Shown: in pieces, positions 7,284 to 15,045 of the stretch
Position numbering within the stretch: the stretch's first letter is position 1
How the letters are laid out: the number at the start of each line of letters is the position of its first letter
NCBI RefSeq assembly: GCF_016424485.1
Contig: NZ_JAELUP010000027.1
Coordinates: forward strand, 1 to 64,000
Source: Paenibacillus roseus
GTDB taxonomy: Bacteria; Bacillota; Bacilli; Paenibacillales; Paenibacillaceae
Length of the DNA stretch: 64,000 nt
Reading direction: 5' to 3'
Translations under genes and position numbers: made by a program
The notes under the pieces: generated by a model
The model's input: only the letters and a program-made list of their open reading frames with translations
Databases searched by the model: none
What the model was told of the DNA's origin: nothing

Positions 7284-9074
7284 ATGACATTGAAGAAATT
7301 GTCACTGACATGGAATCTGGATACGATTTATGAAGGCGGCTCTCATTCACAAGCCTTTGCCGCAGAGCTTGCCGGTCTGGAACGAGATATTGAGCAACTT
7401 GGCGTGTCGCTTGCGGAAACAGGGAGCGCGCAGTCGCTGCAGAACCACCTGACATCCTGGACGGAACAGGTCCAATCCATTATGCTCCGTCTGCAGGAGT
7501 CGGGGTCATTCGTATCCTGCCTGCTTGCCCAAGACATGAAGGATACGAAAGCTAGCTTATTGAATGATCGCCTAAAAACAATTTCGGCAAGCTTTCAGGG
7601 AGTGCTGACCCGCTTTGACGAACAGCTCAGGGAGACGCCGGAAGCAGATTGGGAAGCATGGCTGAGTCTTGAGCCTATCAAGCCGCTGGCCTTTAATTTG
7701 AACGAGCGCCGGGAACTGGCCAAGGATAAGCTGCCGCCTGAGCAGGAGGCGCTCATCAGCGAGCTATCTGTCGATGGCTACCATGGCTGGGGAGATCTGT
7801 ACAATACCGTTGTAGGAAGGGCAAAGTTCCGCAGCAAGGATGAGAACGGGAACGAGCAGCTGCTATCTGCGGGACAAATGCATAATCGTCTGTCTGATGG
7901 CGACCGTGCGGTACGGGAAGCGGCGTTCGATGAGTGGGAGCGCGAATGGGGTGAGCAGGCGGAGTTGTGCGGCGAGGGATTGAACCGTATCGCGGGTTTC
8001 CGTCTCAAGCTGTATGGGAAGCGTGGATGGGAGTCCGTACTCAAAGAGCCGCTCCAGATTGGAAGAATGAGCGAAGCTACGCTGAACGCAATGTGGTCAG
8101 CGGTCGAGGCCGGCAAGCCGGAGCTGACGAAGTATTTGCAGCGTAAGGCCAAGCTGCTCGGGCTGGAGAAGCTGGATTGGCATGATGTAGATGCGCCGCT
8201 TGGAACAGCGGCCAAAATCGTCCCTTATGATGAAGCGGCTGCTTTCATTGTGGAACGTTTCCGTGCGTTCAATCCGGATCTGGCGGAGTTCTCCGAAAAA
8301 GCATTCCGCGAAGGCTGGATTGAGGTCGAGGATCGCAATGGCAAGCGCCCGGGCGGATTCTGCACGTCCTTCCCGAAAAGCCGTCAGACCCGTATCTTTA
8401 TGACTTACTCCGGCACAGCCTCCAATATTGCAACGCTTGCTCATGAGTTGGGCCATGCGTATCACCAGCATGTCATGGACGATCTTCCGCCGCTTGCTCA
8501 GGACTACGCGATGAACGTAGCGGAGACCGCATCGACATTTGCTGAGATGATCGTAGCCGATTCAGCGCTCCAACTGGCAGCAGAGCCGCAAGAGAAGCTG
8601 GCCTTGCTGGAGGATAAGCTGGGACGTTCTGTTACGTTCTTTATGAATATTCACGCACGCTTCCTGTTTGAGACAGCTTTCTATGAGAAGCGCCGCAGCG
8701 GCATGGTGTCTGTAGAGGAACTGAACGCATTGATGGAGGAGGCCCAGGCACAAGCTTTCGGTGACATTCTAGGGAGAAAGCATCCGGAGTTCTGGGCATC
8801 GAAGTTGCATTTCTATTTGACCGATGTGCCGTTCTACAACTTCCCGTATACATTTGGCTATCTGTTCAGCAACGGAATCTATGCCCGTGCGTTGGCAGAA
8901 GGACCTGGCTTTGCCGGGCGTTACGTCAATCTGCTGCGCGACACAGGCCGGATGAATGTCGAGGAACTGGCGTTCAAGCATCTGGGGGTAAGGCTGGATG
9001 ACACCTCCTTCTGGAGTGAAGCCGTGAAGCTTTGCATCGCGGATGTGCAGCCGTTCCTGGATATTACAGAGTAA
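7284..9074 (+). CDS. pepF: M3 family oligoendopeptidase F
   Basis: 596-residue cytosolic zinc metallopeptidase that degrades short peptides. The active-site helix AHELGHAYHQH has zinc ligands H387 and H391 and catalytic E388; the downstream ETASTFAEM segment supplies the third ligand. Helical N-terminal region and length are as expected for the M3B group. The ATG at 7284 is preferred (GAGAGGGGA 4 nt upstream) over an in-frame GTG 15 nt earlier. Monocistronic, with a terminator downstream. Confidence 0.93.
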   Translation: MTLKKLSLTWNLDTIYEGGSHSQAFAAELAGLERDIEQLGVSLAETGSAQSLQNHLTSWTEQVQSIMLRLQESGSFVSCLLAQDMKDTKASLLNDRLKTISASFQGVLTRFDEQLRETPEADWEAWLSLEPIKPLAFNLNERRELAKDKLPPEQEALISELSVDGYHGWGDLYNTVVGRAKFRSKDENGNEQLLSAGQMHNRLSDGDRAVREAAFDEWEREWGEQAELCGEGLNRIAGFRLKLYGKRGWESVLKEPLQIGRMSEATLNAMWSAVEAGKPELTKYLQRKAKLLGLEKLDWHDVDAPLGTAAKIVPYDEAAAFIVERFRAFNPDLAEFSEKAFREGWIEVEDRNGKRPGGFCTSFPKSRQTRIFMTYSGTASNIATLAHELGHAYHQHVMDDLPPLAQDYAMNVAETASTFAEMIVADSALQLAAEPQEKLALLEDKLGRSVTFFMNIHARFLFETAFYEKRRSGMVSVEELNALMEEAQAQAFGDILGRKHPEFWASKLHFYLTDVPFYNFPYTFGYLFSNGIYARALAEGPGFAGRYVNLLRDTGRMNVEELAFKHLGVRLDDTSFWSEAVKLCIADVQPFLDITE

Positions 9075-9136
9075 AAAGCAAGTCCTCGTTTATAGAGGCT
9101 GAACGGGGGGCCTGCAAATCTTTATTAGATCAAGGA

Positions 9137-9163
9137 GTCTGTGTATAGTTGCACAGGCTTTTT
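9137..9163 (+). terminator. Terminator of pepF
   Basis: GTCTGTG (9137-9143) pairs with CACAGGC (9152-9158), with one G-T pair, followed by five T. Confidence 0.7.
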
Positions 9164-9331
9164 GCTAATACATCGCATACGTTCTCCATCTGATCGGAAA
9201 CCTTACTTGCAATCACTTTGTACCTGGAAAGAGGAGTATTCCTACAAATCTCGAATAGGTTAAAGATTGACCGACAGAAAAGAGGTGAATTTGCCGCCGG
9301 ATATACGGTATCTATGAGAAAGAACCGTTTA

Positions 9332-9360
9332 TTGCCTCAAAAGGATGGCAAGCCTACAAT
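9332..9360 (+). promoter_or_regulatory. Sigma-A promoter of ndk
   Basis: TTGCCT (9332-9337), exactly 17-bp spacer, TACAAT (9355-9360). It gives a leader of about 80 nt before ndk. Confidence 0.7.
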
Positions 9361-9446
9361 AGAAGAGTGTAAGGGAATAAAACAATTTTGGCTCACTACA
9401 TCATCGAGGAGCAGTTCTGAATGCAAATTACAGGGAGGTAGCAAAG

Positions 9447-9848
9447 ATGGATCATACTTTTGTAATGGTAAAACCCGATGGAGTAGCACGCGGCCTGATC
9501 GGTGAAATTGTCTCGCGCTTTGAGCAAAAAGGCTTTAAGCTCATCGATGGCAAGGTCATCACCATTAGTCAGGAAATTGCCGAGCAGCATTATCGGGAGC
9601 ATCGGGAGAAGCCGTTCTTTGGCGAACTGGTAGAATTTATTACCTCAGGCCCTGTGTTCGCCATGATATGGGAGGGCAAGGATGCAGTGAAAAATGCGCG
9701 TTCCATTATCGGGAAGACCAACCCGTCGGATGCCCTGCCTGGCTCTATCCGTGGAGATTTTGCGCTTCAAGTTGAAAGCAATATTGTTCACGGGGCTGAT
9801 TCGGAAGAGAGCGCGCAGCGGGAGATTGCATTATTTTTCGGCAAGTAG
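9447..9848 (+). CDS. ndk: Nucleoside diphosphate kinase
   Basis: 133-residue cytosolic enzyme that moves the gamma-phosphate between nucleoside triphosphates and diphosphates. It has the N-terminal MVKPDGV motif and the phosphorylated histidine H115 in the NIVHGAD motif. Length is normal. GGGAGG lies 8 nt before the ATG. It appears monocistronic; the strong hairpin at 9952-9996 may be its terminator. Confidence 0.97.
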   Translation: MDHTFVMVKPDGVARGLIGEIVSRFEQKGFKLIDGKVITISQEIAEQHYREHREKPFFGELVEFITSGPVFAMIWEGKDAVKNARSIIGKTNPSDALPGSIRGDFALQVESNIVHGADSEESAQREIALFFGK

Positions 9849-9891
9849 CAAGCAGTCTCATGCAGTTTTAATTAGATATACAAATCAGCTA

Positions 9892-9920
9892 TTGACGGCT
9901 TTAAGAGAATATGGTAAATT
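9892..9920 (+). promoter_or_regulatory. Candidate promoter of the pilus locus
   Basis: TTGACG (9892-9897), 17-bp spacer ending in TGG (extended element), TAAATT (9915-9920). The terminator hairpin at 9952-9996 lies between this promoter and the first pilus gene. Confidence 0.5.
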
Positions 9921-9951
9921 TAGCTCAATATTTATATCGGAAGAATTGCGG

Positions 9952-9996
9952 AAGCACCGCAAACTCACGCATTAAGCGTAGTTTGCGGTGCTTTTT
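9952..9996 (+). terminator. Strong terminator between ndk and the pilus locus
   Basis: AGCACCGCAAACT pairs with AGTTTGCGGTGCT, with a further ACGC/GCGT inner stem, then CTTTTTGTTTTTT. It could be the ndk terminator, an attenuator for the pilus operon, or both. Confidence 0.9.
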
Positions 9997-10036
9997 GTTT
10001 TTTCGCTTGCGATTGGCCGATTTTAGGAGGGATCGA

Positions 10037-11218
10037 ATGAGGAAGTTGTCTCTGGTAGTGGCTGCCAAGGAGCCGGAATATGTGAGAAGATTGGCGGAAT
10101 ATATACGTGAAGCGCCTGCCGCGTCAGAATGGCAGATGACAGCCTGCACGCAGCCACAGGCATTAAGACAGTATATCAAGGGCGGCTATCCGGTGGATTT
10201 GCTGTTGCTGCAGCCAGAGTTTGAGACGCATATTAGTGACGTAGTTCATTATGCGCTGCCTGTTGTTCATTTGGTGCCCTTTATTACAGACAGTGACCAG
10301 CTGCAAATTGTGCAGTTCCAGTCCCTTCCCAAGCTGATTCGGCAGTTAAACGCGCAGCTTGGCCGGATACGAGGGATTAGCGCCTGGCACATTCCATCGG
10401 ATTCGACTATAGTGCTGTCGCTGTTTTCCTCGATGGGGGGTATGGGCAAGACGACGCTGGCTCTCAATATTGCCAGGGAAGCTTCCGAGGCCGGCAAGAA
10501 CGTATTTTATTTTAATGTAGAGCCTTACAATGCTTCCGACCTGTATTTGCGGGAGCACGGTGATAATAGTGAGCATGATTATTCCATGTTGCTGTACGTG
10601 TTGCAGTCCAATCCGGGACAGGCTTTGCAGCAGCTTCATGCAAGCACCCGGCGAAATACGGAACTTGGAATCGATTATTTTGCTCCTGCAGCAAATCCGG
10701 ATGAGAGACATTCTCTAAGCGGTGAACTGGTTGCGCTCACGATTCAGACCATTGTAGACAGCGGAAGATATGACCTTATTGTCGCGGATATGGGAGGAAC
10801 ACTGGACGAAGTTGGTTTTAACCTGTTGCGAATAAGCCATTTGCCATTATGGCTAACGGGTGGAGATGCGACAAGCCAGAGAAAGATGGACATCATGCTG
10901 CAATATGGAGCCCACAAGTGGGGGGAGGCTTTTATTGAAGCGAAACGCAAAATCAGGACCATTCAGGTATATGCCAGCATGGCAAGAACAGCGGCTGGAC
11001 TCCCCCAAGAGCATCACGGTTCAGATCATGCCAAATTTTCCATTCCTTATATGGCCGACTGGAGAGAAGCGAAGGACCCGGTACAACTGATGGCTTCGCC
11101 TGTATATCGTGGTCTTGTACAGCGCATTATGAGGCAGTGGATTTGGCCGGAGGGAGGGGATGCATATGACAGAGGATGCGGTGTCGGAGCTGCGCAAGCA
11201 TATTCGGGAACGCATTGA
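10037..11218 (+). CDS. tadZ: TadZ/CpaE-like ParA-family ATPase
   Basis: 393 residues. The first ~115 resemble a degenerate receiver domain. A ParA/MinD-type ATPase follows, with the Walker A segment SSMGGMGKTT and a later DLIVADMGG segment. TadZ/CpaE proteins position the Tad pilus machine on the membrane. The start at 10037 has AGGAGG 7 nt upstream; the frame is open from 9911, but that would place codons inside a terminator. First gene of the pilus locus; its end overlaps cpaF by 59 bp. Confidence 0.82.
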   Translation: MRKLSLVVAAKEPEYVRRLAEYIREAPAASEWQMTACTQPQALRQYIKGGYPVDLLLLQPEFETHISDVVHYALPVVHLVPFITDSDQLQIVQFQSLPKLIRQLNAQLGRIRGISAWHIPSDSTIVLSLFSSMGGMGKTTLALNIAREASEAGKNVFYFNVEPYNASDLYLREHGDNSEHDYSMLLYVLQSNPGQALQQLHASTRRNTELGIDYFAPAANPDERHSLSGELVALTIQTIVDSGRYDLIVADMGGTLDEVGFNLLRISHLPLWLTGGDATSQRKMDIMLQYGAHKWGEAFIEAKRKIRTIQVYASMARTAAGLPQEHHGSDHAKFSIPYMADWREAKDPVQLMASPVYRGLVQRIMRQWIWPEGGDAYDRGCGVGAAQAYSGTH

Positions 11219-12410
11219 CCTTGGCGGCTCCGTCTCGGATAGCGCCTTGACTGATATGGTCGAGCAGGCGGTATTCAATTGGTGCAGGGAGAGCGGGCGA
11301 ATGATGACGGCAGGGGAGAAGCTTCAACTGGTACGGCGGCTGTTCCATTCCTTTCGGGGAATGGATGTGCTGCAGCCGCTCATTGACGACCCGTCCGTAA
11401 CGGAGATTATGATCAATGCCCATGATGAGATTTTTATCGAGCGGCGTGGCAAAATGACGCGTTATCCGGCAGCCTTTGAAAATCAGGAACGGCTGGAGGA
11501 TATCATTCAGAGCATTGTAGCAGGAGTGAACAGGGTGGTGAATGAATCCAGTCCGATTGTGGATGCCCGTTTGAAAGACGGATCAAGGGTCCATGTGGTG
11601 CTGCCTCCGATTGCCCTTAAAGGCCCGACGCTAACCATCCGCAAATTCCCGGAGAAGCCGCTGCTGATGGAAGATCTGGTGGCTATGGGCGCATTGTCTC
11701 CCGAGGTGTCCGGGCTGCTGGAGAAGCTGGTAGCAGCGCGGTACAACATTTTCATTAGTGGCGGTACCGGATCAGGAAAGACGACTTTTCTTAACGCGCT
11801 GTCACAGTACATTCCAGAGGATGAGCGGATTATTACCATTGAAGACTCGGCTGAGCTGCAGATCAAGCGCGTGAACAATCTGGTGTCGTTGGAGACGCGT
11901 AATGCCAACACAGAGGGACGCGGGAAAATTCCGATTCGGGAGCTGATCCGCGCATCGCTGCGTATGCGTCCCAGCCGCATTATTGTAGGGGAGGTGCGCG
12001 GCGGGGAGGCCTTGGATATGTTGCAGGCGATGAATACTGGGCACGATGGATCTTTATCTACCGGCCACTCTAATGGCACTAAAGATATGCTCAGTCGTCT
12101 GGAGACGATGGTGTTGGGAGCTGCGGAGCTGCCGCTCCCGGTCGTTCGGCAGCAGATTGCAGCAGCCCTTGATATCATTATTCATCTGTCCCGAATGCGC
12201 GATGGCAGCCGTAAAGTAGTCGAAATCTGTGAGATAGACGGCATGCAGGATGGTGAAGTCATTATGAATCCGCTGTTCCAATTCCAAGAAGAAGGAGAAA
12301 CAGATGGAAAAATCACGGGAAGGCTGCGGGCGACCGGGAACCGTCTCCGGCATTCCGACAAGCTGAGCATGGCAGGCATCAAGATCGATAAGGAGGGGCG
12401 GGCCAAGTGA
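11160..12410 (+). CDS. cpaF: CpaF/TadA pilus assembly ATPase
   Basis: 416-residue hexameric secretion ATPase that powers pilus assembly from the cytoplasmic face. Walker A is GGTGSGKTT near residue 200; the Walker B and Asp/His boxes are in RIIVGEVRGGEALDML and TGHDGSLSTGHSNG. Length fits the CpaF family. An alternative ATG lies two codons in; both are within reach of the GGAGGGAGGGG sequence. It overlaps the TadZ gene by 59 bp, and its stop overlaps the next start (GTGA). Confidence 0.95.
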   Translation: MHMTEDAVSELRKHIRERIDLGGSVSDSALTDMVEQAVFNWCRESGRMMTAGEKLQLVRRLFHSFRGMDVLQPLIDDPSVTEIMINAHDEIFIERRGKMTRYPAAFENQERLEDIIQSIVAGVNRVVNESSPIVDARLKDGSRVHVVLPPIALKGPTLTIRKFPEKPLLMEDLVAMGALSPEVSGLLEKLVAARYNIFISGGTGSGKTTFLNALSQYIPEDERIITIEDSAELQIKRVNNLVSLETRNANTEGRGKIPIRELIRASLRMRPSRIIVGEVRGGEALDMLQAMNTGHDGSLSTGHSNGTKDMLSRLETMVLGAAELPLPVVRQQIAAALDIIIHLSRMRDGSRKVVEICEIDGMQDGEVIMNPLFQFQEEGETDGKITGRLRATGNRLRHSDKLSMAGIKIDKEGRAK

Positions 12411-13195
12411 GCATCCAAGCGCATCAGCTTGCGAGGGAAGCTGATTCAGACACGCTTCCGATATATGACAGGCTGCAGCTTAGCGCCAGTGAGAAGACAG
12501 CCTCTGCATTGGCTGGCATGCTGATCTGTTTTATAGCTGCTTATATCTTTTATCATTCCGTATTGGCCGCACTTATCCTGTCGGCAGTGGTGCTGCGCGC
12601 TCCGAGGATGTATCAGCGTTATTTGCTGGACCGCAAGCGGGAGCGGCTCAAGCAGCAGTTCAAGGAGACGCTTGTGTCACTCGCCTCTTCTCTGGCGGCA
12701 GGCCGCTCGGTGGAGAATGCCTTTCTTGCTGTCCCGGAGGATTTGCGCTTTATCTATTCCGATATTCCGGGGGATATGCTGCGGGAACTGGACATCATCC
12801 GGCTGCGGCTGGAGAACGGGGAGCCGTTGGAACTGGGACTGCAGGATTTCAGCGAGCGGGCTTGCATAGAGGAGATTAGCCAGTTTGTCGATGTGTTCTG
12901 TATTGGCAAACGATCAGGGGGAGACCTGGTCGAGATTATCCGGCAGACATCCCGGGTGATCGGGGAGAAGCTGGAAATGCAGCAGGAAATCGCGGTCATG
13001 ATTGCCCGAAAGAAATTCGAAAGCCGAATTATGATGGCCGTGCCTTTTGTTTTTTTGGCTGTTCTTGGCTTCGTCTCTCCCGACTATATGGCATCACTGT
13101 ATCAAGGCATGGGATATGTGCTGCTGACAATTTCGCTGCTTGCCCTGCTCGGCTGCTACTGGTTTATTTACAAGCTGACAGATATTCGACTATAA
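12407..13195 (+). CDS. tadB: TadB-like pilus platform protein
   Basis: 262 residues with the T2SSF fold: two N-terminal helices (about residues 28-65), a cytoplasmic helical domain (FKETLVSLASSLAAGRSVE, then the ISQFVDVF region) and two C-terminal helices. It forms the inner-membrane platform with TadC, on which CpaF acts. The GTG start overlaps the cpaF stop by 4 bp. Confidence 0.87.
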   Translation: MSIQAHQLAREADSDTLPIYDRLQLSASEKTASALAGMLICFIAAYIFYHSVLAALILSAVVLRAPRMYQRYLLDRKRERLKQQFKETLVSLASSLAAGRSVENAFLAVPEDLRFIYSDIPGDMLRELDIIRLRLENGEPLELGLQDFSERACIEEISQFVDVFCIGKRSGGDLVEIIRQTSRVIGEKLEMQQEIAVMIARKKFESRIMMAVPFVFLAVLGFVSPDYMASLYQGMGYVLLTISLLALLGCYWFIYKLTDIRL

Positions 13196-13205
13196 GGGGG
13201 AGCAT

Positions 13206-14081
13206 ATGTCAGCTATAGTTGCACTGCTTTTATTGCTGCTCTGGACATTTGAAACCTGCTACTCCCTGCTGCGTGGGTCGGTGTATCCTGAGCAAATTTC
13301 CTCTTTGAAGGAGCGGGAATGGATGCGGCTGCTGACCGCTCCTTTTATGAGACAACAGGAGAGGTGGCAGCTCTGGAGCCGGGCGCCGGGTCTGCTTCAT
13401 CCGCTCCATGCAAAGCTGGTTATTCTGAATGGCTCCCGTTACTCGATTCAATCCACCAAGCAATTTATCGGGAATGTGGCTGCAGGAAGCTATGCGGGTC
13501 TATTTGGGAGCACTTTGATTTCATGGGCAGCAGGAGAGCCGGCTGTATTTTACATCGGGATTATATGCGTGGTTGTTTGGCCGATCTCCAGATTCAGAGA
13601 AGTCGGGGCGAGGATCGAACGCCGCAAGCAGGATATCCTGCTTGCCCTGCCGGAAGTTCTGGGCAAACTGATGCTGCTTATTGGTGCAGGCGAGACGCTG
13701 GGCAAGGCGATTTACCGTTGTCAGGATCATCGACAGGAGCGTAAGCATCACCCGCTCTACAAGGAGTTGTCCAGAATGTGCCATGAACTGGATAACGGAG
13801 TCCCTTTTCATATGGCGCTGGAATCATTCAGCAGACGGTGTGCCGTACAGGAAGTCGCGATGTTCACGACTTCACTTCTGCTTAACTACAAGCGGGGAGG
13901 AGAGAAGTTCAGATTGTCCTTGCAGCAGCTCTCTTACACGCTTTGGGACAAACGCAAAGCCATAACCCGGATCAAAGGCGAGGAAGCGTCTTCGAAGCTT
14001 GTATTTCCGCTTGCTGTCATCTTTCTTGTGTTAATGGTACTGGTCGGTTCACCAGCTATTTTAATGATGAACATGTCGTAA
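13206..14081 (+). CDS. tadC: TadC-like pilus platform protein
   Basis: 291 residues, second T2SSF-family platform subunit. Hydrophobic helices are at the N-terminus, near residues 95-125 and at the C-terminus; the cytoplasmic part contains LPEVLGKLMLLIGAGETL and a QEVAMFTTSLL segment. It follows tadB by 10 nt, with AAGGGGGAGC as ribosome site. Confidence 0.85.
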   Translation: MSAIVALLLLLLWTFETCYSLLRGSVYPEQISSLKEREWMRLLTAPFMRQQERWQLWSRAPGLLHPLHAKLVILNGSRYSIQSTKQFIGNVAAGSYAGLFGSTLISWAAGEPAVFYIGIICVVVWPISRFREVGARIERRKQDILLALPEVLGKLMLLIGAGETLGKAIYRCQDHRQERKHHPLYKELSRMCHELDNGVPFHMALESFSRRCAVQEVAMFTTSLLLNYKRGGEKFRLSLQQLSYTLWDKRKAITRIKGEEASSKLVFPLAVIFLVLMVLVGSPAILMMNMS

Positions 14082-14152
14082 ATGGGAAACTTCCAGGTAT
14101 GCTGGAATGCATGAAAAAACAACAATAAACGATTTAAGGAAGGAGTACGCAG

Positions 14153-14356
14153 ATGAGATCCATGTGGACAAAGGTGAAAGATTTTGGAGGCAAGCTGTGG
14201 CGCTCGGAGGATGGGATGGGAACATTGGAGGTCATTTTGATTATTGCGGTGCTGATTCTCGTTGCGCTTCTGTTTAAGAAACAAATTTTAGCGTTGGTAG
14301 AGAATTTGATGGGCAAAGCAGATACGAAGGCGAACACGATCTTCGATACCAAATAA
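14153..14356 (+). CDS. Flp1-type pilin
   Basis: 67 residues, the probable major pilin. A 20-residue basic leader ends in a class III cleavage site (SEDG before MGTLE), with Glu at +5 of the predicted mature protein and a hydrophobic helix directly after it. Mature length would be about 47 residues, typical of Flp pilins. AGGAG lies 7 nt upstream. The prepilin peptidase that would process it is encoded at 18221-18730. Confidence 0.85.
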   Translation: MRSMWTKVKDFGGKLWRSEDGMGTLEVILIIAVLILVALLFKKQILALVENLMGKADTKANTIFDTK

Positions 14357-14358
14357 AA

Positions 14359-15042
14359 ATGAAACGATTGCGCCGCCTGCTGCGAGCTGAGAACGGAAGC
14401 TTCACAGTGGAAGCTTCCATGGTGTTCCCGCTCATTCTGGTCATTACGGTTACTTCACTATTTGTCAGCATTTATATCTACCAAAATGTAATCGTCTATT
14501 TTACAGCATCCAAGGCTGCGGAGCGGACTGCCTTTGTTTGGGACAACAGTTACCGCAGCCCGGCAACAGGTCTTGCTCCCCACGGAAAATATGACAGCTT
14601 GTACTGGAGAGTCAAGGATGATGAAATGATTGAATCTCTGTTCGGTATTCAGCGGTCAGACGGGCAACGGGGCAGCCATATCGCTTTGCCCGCCGGTACA
14701 GGCCTGGAAAACTCAAGTTCACTCGTTCAGCGCAAACTGGGGAATGCGGCTAATTGGGTGTCCGGGGCCTATAAGGGCAAGGTTGGATTGGAACGCAGCC
14801 TGTGGAAGAAGGAGGTAGCTGTGCAGCTTATACACCCTGTACGAATTAGCCCGCTTGAATGGCTGCTCAACAATCCGGAACCGCATGGCAGGGCAAGCAG
14901 CACAATAACGGACCCGGTGGAGTTTATTCGAAGTGTGGATCTCGTCCGCTATTATGCGGACAAGTTTACAAGCGGCAGCAAGGATCGGGATGAAGCGGCT
15001 GCAATCCTTTCCAGACGCTCCTCCATGCAGGGGGGAGGATAA
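14359..15042 (+). CDS. TadE-like pseudopilin
   Basis: 227 residues. The leader ends ENG and the predicted mature start SFTVEAS has Glu at +5; a hydrophobic helix follows (MVFPLILVITVTSLFVSIYI), then an extracellular domain. TadE-like proteins are minor subunits that set up or cap Tad pili. No good SD precedes the ATG, which lies 2 nt after the flp stop, so translation probably depends on coupling. Confidence 0.8.
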   Translation: MKRLRRLLRAENGSFTVEASMVFPLILVITVTSLFVSIYIYQNVIVYFTASKAAERTAFVWDNSYRSPATGLAPHGKYDSLYWRVKDDEMIESLFGIQRSDGQRGSHIALPAGTGLENSSSLVQRKLGNAANWVSGAYKGKVGLERSLWKKEVAVQLIHPVRISPLEWLLNNPEPHGRASSTITDPVEFIRSVDLVRYYADKFTSGSKDRDEAAAILSRRSSMQGGG

Positions 15043-15045
15043 GCT

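Larger units (their letters stand above)
9075..9446. other. Non-coding interval between pepF and ndk
   Basis: Contains the pepF terminator and the ndk promoter. A 95-codon open frame from 9218 runs out of frame into ndk and has no family resemblance, so it is not called. Confidence 0.6.

Noticed and set aside
9911..10036. Longer N-terminus for the TadZ-like protein
   Set aside because: It would translate through a strong terminator hairpin and has no ribosome site; AGGAGG precedes 10037.
9997..10036. c-di-GMP riboswitch ahead of the pilus genes
   Set aside because: The leader before the hairpin is only about 25 nt and has none of the conserved GEMM core, so a riboswitch aptamer does not fit.
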